Source: Selenomonadales bacterium (GTDB taxonomy: Bacteria; Bacillota; Negativicutes; Sporomusales; UBA7701). From it: 64,000 bases of DNA. Below the pieces are notes generated by a model that saw only the letters and a program-made list of their open reading frames with translations, was not told the origin of the DNA and ran no database searches. Location of the stretch: assembly GCA_029976065.1 (NCBI GenBank), contig JARKNV010000080.1, positions 1 to 64,000 of the forward strand, given 5' to 3'. Shown here one piece after another: positions 60,651 to 64,000 of this stretch. The translations under genes were made by a program, and so were the position numbers. Position 1 is the stretch's first letter, and the number at the start of each line of letters is the position of its first letter.

Positions 60651-61768
60651 CACCATATTTGAAAAATATCACGGGAAATATCGTCGGTAGCAATGGTCAC
60701 TCCCCAACCGCCTTCGGCGGCGCAGGCCGCGAGATGGGCGGCGACGGCTTCCAGCGCCGGGCGCTCAGTCGCGAAATGGCCGGCGTCGACCACCGTCAGG
60801 CCGATGGCCGCCGCCTCCAGCGCCTCGTGGTACTTGACGTCGCCCGTCACCAGCACGTCGGCCCCGGCCGCGGACGCAGTCGCCAGCAAATCGGCGCCGC
60901 TGCCGCCGCATACCGCCACCGTGCCGACCCGGCGGTCGGCAGGACCCGCCGTTCTTACCTGCACTAGGCCGAGCGCGGCCTTGAGGCGGCGGATAAAAGC
61001 GTCCAAAGGCTCGGGGGTTGCCAGGCGTCCCACCCTGCCCAGCCCGAATGCCCGGCCGGGATTGTTGAGGACGTAAACGTCGTAGGCCACCTCCTCATAG
61101 GGGTGGGCCCGGAGCATGGCGTCGACGACCGCGGCCGCGGCGCCCTCGGGCATTATCGTTTCCAGCCGGTACTCGGCGGCGTATTCCAGCTTGCCCTGCT
61201 TGCCGATGAACGGCTTGGTGCCGGCCAGCGGCAGAAAGGTGCCGGTGCCCGGCGTCTGGAAGGTGCAATGGCTGTAGTTGCCGATGTGACCGGCGCCGGC
61301 AGCCGTTATCGCCGTACGTACCGCCTCCACGTGGCCCTCAGGTACGAATACCGCCAGCTTGAGCAGCCTCTCCCGGCCTTCAACCGCCAATGGCTGCAAG
61401 TCGGTAAGCCCCAGCCGCGCGGCGAGGATATCGTTCACGCCGCCGTCGGCGGCGTCGAGATTGGTGTGGGCCGCGTACACGGCGATGCCGGCCGCCAGCA
61501 GCGCGGCCAGCGTCCTGCCCTGCGGCATATCGGTGCGGATGGCTTTCAGGCTTTTGAAAATCAGCGGATGGTGGGCGACAATCAGGTCCACCCCCGCGGC
61601 AGCCGCCCGCTCCGCCACCTCCGGCGTCACATCCAGGGCCACCAGCAGCGAGGCAACCTCCTGCTCGGGGCTGCCGACCAGCAGGCCGACGTTGTCCCAG
61701 CCGGCCGCCAGTTCGCGCGGCGCCAGCCGTTCCAGCGCCGCTATTATCGTCCGGCACTTCACAGGCAT
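60650..61768 (-). CDS. Nif3-like dinuclear metal centre protein
   Basis: 372-residue NIF3/DUF34 family protein. Metal-binding segments are VAHHPLIFKSLK, AAHTNLDAADGG and, near the C-terminus, DVKYHEALEA and DAGHFATE. A middle insertion of about 100 residues (residues about 130-230) is the extra domain seen in longer family members. It forms hexamers in known cases; recent work links the family to GTP cyclohydrolase-like or metal roles, but function is not settled. It overlaps trmK by 10 bp. Confidence 0.92.
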   Translation of the reverse strand: MPVKCRTIIAALERLAPRELAAGWDNVGLLVGSPEQEVASLLVALDVTPEVAERAAAAGVDLIVAHHPLIFKSLKAIRTDMPQGRTLAALLAAGIAVYAAHTNLDAADGGVNDILAARLGLTDLQPLAVEGRERLLKLAVFVPEGHVEAVRTAITAAGAGHIGNYSHCTFQTPGTGTFLPLAGTKPFIGKQGKLEYAAEYRLETIMPEGAAAAVVDAMLRAHPYEEVAYDVYVLNNPGRAFGLGRVGRLATPEPLDAFIRRLKAALGLVQVRTAGPADRRVGTVAVCGGSGADLLATASAAGADVLVTGDVKYHEALEAAAIGLTVVDAGHFATERPALEAVAAHLAACAAEGGWGVTIATDDISRDIFQIW

Positions 61769-62448
61769 GCGTATTTATCCTCCAACTGGGCGATTTTCGC
61801 CTGATATTCGGCGTACTTGGGGGACGCGACCGCCTGGGGGCTGGCCGCCATCTCCGCCGCCACGCGCCGGGCCTGGGCCAGCAGCGCCGCCACATGAGTC
61901 TTGAGCAGCGGATGCCGCCTGCTCCACAGCAGCGGACCGATGTCGTACAGGATATGCTCGTATTCCTCCGCCGCTCCCGGCGCGGCGGCGATAATCTCAT
62001 ACAGGCGGCCGTCCTCCTCGACCAGCGCCTCGGCTGCGATATGCCAGCCGGCAGCGGCCAGCCAGCGGCGGACGACGCCCCCGCCCAGCATCGGCTGCAG
62101 TACAAGGCAGGACAGCGACGCCGTGACCGCGGGGCGGGCGTCGAGAATTTCGACAATCGTCGGGCCGCCCATGCCGGCGATGACAGCCGTTTCCACCTCG
62201 CCGGGGGCCAGTATCGCCAGCCCGTCGCCAAAGCGGAGATCGATGCGGTCGGCCAGGCCCACCCTGGCGAGCGCCTCGCCGGCCGCCCGGAACGGCCCCT
62301 GGTTGACCTCGCCGGCCACCGCCGACGGCACGATGCCCGCGGTGACGAGATACACGGGAAGATAAGCGTGGTCGGTGCCGATGTCCGCCAGGCGGCCGCC
62401 TGGCGGTACCAGCGCCGCGATCGTCGCCAGCCGTTTGCTGAGTTTCAC
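61759..62448 (-). CDS. trmK: tRNA (adenine-22-N1)-methyltransferase
   Basis: 229-residue SAM-dependent methyltransferase acting on A22 of tRNA. SAM-binding motif ADIGTDHAYLPVYLV and the catalytic-region AVIAGMGGPTIVEIL are diagnostic of TrmK. Its C-terminal coiled-coil (about 170-229) is also typical. The start is GTG at 62448 with AAGGGAGGGG upstream. trmK followed by a Nif3-like gene is a widely conserved Firmicute pair. Confidence 0.94.
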   Translation of the reverse strand: MKLSKRLATIAALVPPGGRLADIGTDHAYLPVYLVTAGIVPSAVAGEVNQGPFRAAGEALARVGLADRIDLRFGDGLAILAPGEVETAVIAGMGGPTIVEILDARPAVTASLSCLVLQPMLGGGVVRRWLAAAGWHIAAEALVEEDGRLYEIIAAAPGAAEEYEHILYDIGPLLWSRRHPLLKTHVAALLAQARRVAAEMAASPQAVASPKYAEYQAKIAQLEDKYACL

Positions 62449-62544
62449 GCCTTCCCCTCCCTTGTGGCGAATCGCAGACCGCCCGCCCATTCTGCCGGTC
62501 AGTCTGTCTCTAGTATTTCGTTCCCGTGGGGAAAAATTCCTCCC

Positions 62545-63093
62545 CTAGCCCGGCAGGGCGAAGCGCCGGATGGGCGTGTAAACCCGCCGCCGGTCGATCT
62601 CCTCGCTGAGGATAAGGGCGAATTCCCGCACCGTAAACGTCGTCCGGTCGACCTTGTAAGCGCTCCAGGGAGGCGCGCCGGGCTGGAGCACAACATCCTG
62701 GGCGAGGGTAATGTGCGGCCGCCATGCCCGCTGCTCCGGCGGAAACCCGCACCCGCCCAGGTCCTGCTCCACCCGCCCCTGGAGCGCATGCAGCGCCGCG
62801 ACCTCGCCGCCCACGTCCACCCACACCGTCCTTACCGGCACACCGCCGCCGAAATGGCCGAGCCGGCCAAGGCCGACGGCGAAGGGACCGCCGGCAGCAG
62901 CGGCAGCAGCCAGCGGCGGCACGAGCAGGGGAACGTCGGCCGCCGGCACCTCGCCGAGGAACTTCAGCGTGACGTGGAAATTCTCGCGGCGCTTGAAACG
63001 GCCCCGCTGGCTGCGGCCGCGCAGCTCGGCCTGGACGGCCTCCAGGGCGGCGATAATTTTCTCCGGAAACTCGATGCCAACGAACAGGCGCAT
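62545..63093 (-). CDS. thpR: RNA 2',3'-cyclic phosphodiesterase
   Basis: 182-residue member of the 2H phosphoesterase family (ThpR/LigT). The two catalytic H-x-T-x motifs are HVTL (His40) and HITL (His127). It opens 2',3'-cyclic phosphates and in vitro joins tRNA halves. It starts MRLFVGIEFPE. It is a stand-alone gene in the same direction as trmK, with no visible link. Confidence 0.93.
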   Translation of the reverse strand: MRLFVGIEFPEKIIAALEAVQAELRGRSQRGRFKRRENFHVTLKFLGEVPAADVPLLVPPLAAAAAAGGPFAVGLGRLGHFGGGVPVRTVWVDVGGEVAALHALQGRVEQDLGGCGFPPEQRAWRPHITLAQDVVLQPGAPPWSAYKVDRTTFTVREFALILSEEIDRRRVYTPIRRFALPG

Positions 63094-63142
63094 GACAAAT
63101 CTCCGCCTCCATACTACCCTTACTGTCTTGCCGGACCGGGCG

Positions 63143-63688
63143 TTATCGGGCCAACACCGTGCCGATATCGTTCCACCCGTAGCCAGTTATGGTCAGCTTT
63201 TCGCCGTCGAGGACGAATTCCTCGCTGCCCGCGTACGTGCCGCCGAGTTTTTCGTAGAAACGGCGGTAAGGATTGGCGGCCAGCACCCAAACAATCACCG
63301 AGCAGGAGCCGAGCTCGGCGGCCACCGCCCTCAACAACTCGTGCCCCGCCCCCATGGCCTGATATTCTTTCCGGACGTACAAGGCATAAATCTCCTGCCG
63401 ATAGGGGAACCGACCGTTTCTGTTGGCCCCGGCCAGGATAAAGCCGATGATGTCTTCGGCGGCGGCCTCTTCGGCGACATAGACGTGATAACCTTTTTCG
63501 GGGGTAAAGACCGCGTTGAACTGTTCCTGGACGGTTTCATAGCGCAGGCTGCGCAGATGGCTGTCGGACACGAGACCGGCATAGGCGGTCCGCCAGGTAT
63601 CGACGCGCACCCTGGCGATGCCGCGGCTGTCGGCAGCACAAGCTTTGCGGATCAGCACGTCCTTCGCTCCCTTTGCAATTTTTTCCAT
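63143..63688 (-). CDS. GNAT-family N-acetyltransferase
   Basis: 181 residues. The GNAT core has the acetyl-CoA pyrophosphate loop region (LYVRKEYQAMGAGHELLRAV) and the following segment NPYRRFYEKLGG. The N-terminus (IRKACAADSRGIARVRVDTWR) is typical of the superfamily. The substrate is unknown. It starts upstream of thpR in the same direction. Confidence 0.9.
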   Translation of the reverse strand: MEKIAKGAKDVLIRKACAADSRGIARVRVDTWRTAYAGLVSDSHLRSLRYETVQEQFNAVFTPEKGYHVYVAEEAAAEDIIGFILAGANRNGRFPYRQEIYALYVRKEYQAMGAGHELLRAVAAELGSCSVIVWVLAANPYRRFYEKLGGTYAGSEEFVLDGEKLTITGYGWNDIGTVLAR

Positions 63689-63726
63689 TTTATCACTACG
63701 AACCGAGATATGTCAATTTCTGATAG

Positions 63727-63766
63727 ACTAAAAAAGAGACCCAGTCCGCGACTGAGCCTCTTAACG
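63727..63766 (-). terminator. Intrinsic terminator of the tRNA pair
   Basis: On the minus strand, a stem of about 12 bp (AGAGGCTCAGTC with GACTGGGTCTCT, two G-U or mismatched pairs) with a GCG loop, followed by TTTTTT. Confidence 0.85.
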
Positions 63767-63774
63767 CTGTTTGC

Positions 63775-63849
63775 TGGTGACCCGTAGGGGATTCGAACCC
63801 CTGATACCGCCGTGAAAGGGCGGTGTCTTAACCACTTGACCAACGGGCC
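63775..63849 (-). tRNA. tRNA-Glu (anticodon TTC)
   Basis: 75 nt including encoded CCA. Acceptor stem GGCCCGT with ACGGGTC, anticodon loop CTTTCAC within the stem CCGCC/GGCGG, and T-arm GGGGTTCGAATCCCC. Confidence 0.95.
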
Positions 63850-63863
63850 GATATATATAAGGT

Positions 63864-63938
63864 TGGTGGGCCCACCTGGGATCGAACCAGGGACCGGCCG
63901 GTTATGAGCCGGCTGCTCTACCGCTGAGCTATAGGCCC
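63864..63938 (-). tRNA. tRNA with CAT anticodon (Met or Ile2)
   Basis: 75 nt including encoded CCA. Acceptor stem GGGCCTA with TGGGCCC, anticodon loop CTCATAA within GCCGG/CCGGC, and T-arm CCTGGTTCGATCCCAGG. The elongator-type sequence fits either tRNA-Met or the lysidine-modified tRNA-Ile; I cannot separate them by eye. It precedes tRNA-Glu in the same transcript. The last 62 bases of the window hold no recognisable gene. Confidence 0.92.
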
Positions 63939-64000
63939 CGAAAGATATATAAAACAGGCTTCCGAAGAAGACCTGTCTTGACAGTCGTAAGTGGCTCCTC

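Overview
The window is GC-rich bacterial chromosome, almost all of it transcribed from the minus strand, and it looks like an endospore-forming diderm Firmicute (Negativicutes, Sporomusaceae-like). The sporulation evidence is an intact sigK with a hydrophobic pro-sequence and a SigE-type promoter, plus the spore protein gene yyaC. The outer-membrane evidence is an RND efflux pump with its periplasmic adaptor and a pilMNO-type type IV pilus system. Other markers are an 11-gene complex I without nuoEFG, two radical SAM enzymes of the siroheme-dependent heme route, and a UGA-containing selenoprotein. The genus call is inference.

Region 1 (1-9150): an RND efflux operon, tldD, and the shikimate genes aroC-aroK-aroB. 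Region 2 (9.2-20.5 kb): a type IV pilus cluster read right to left as pilB-pilT-pilC-pilin-pilD-comFB-pilM-pilN-pilO. It is headed by a clear cyclic-di-GMP-II riboswitch with an intrinsic terminator, and preceded by yqeG, a nitrilase-family gene, aroE and sigK. Region 3 (20.6-30 kb): a tiny membrane peptide gene, yyaC, a LysR regulator with a TusA-like gene, three pilin-like/minor pilin genes, an HD-domain gene, a Na/Pi-type transporter, a ZnuBC-like metal ABC pair and an ABC exporter.

Region 4 (30-37.8 kb): an NlpC/P60 cell-wall hydrolase under a cyclic-di-AMP (ydaO/yuaA) riboswitch, a DUF438/hemerythrin protein, a two-component system, a CAP-domain secreted protein, a glycosyltransferase, chorismate mutase (aroH), a DUF1540 gene and the selenoprotein. 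Region 5 (37.8-47.6 kb): nuoABCDHIJKLMN, with the selenoprotein as the likely last gene of the operon. Region 6 (47.7-51.3 kb): tatA, a structured leader with an attenuator-like terminator, a polyferredoxin and two NirJ/Ahb radical SAM genes. Region 7 (51.3-64 kb): a 5'-nucleotidase, a second two-component system, thioredoxin, a GDT1-family transporter, a ferritin-like protein, a nitroreductase, RNase P RNA, thiE, a zinc-ribbon protein, a Nif3-family protein, trmK, thpR, a GNAT acetyltransferase and two tRNAs.

Two second-messenger riboswitches connect surface functions: c-di-GMP to pili and c-di-AMP to wall hydrolysis. A dispersed palindromic repeat (four full copies and one half copy) lies at gene ends, and one copy is bracketed by an exact 12-bp direct repeat. 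The least explained items are the selenoprotein at the end of the nuo operon, this repeat family, and the tatA/polyferredoxin leader. No CRISPR array, prophage or insertion sequence was seen.
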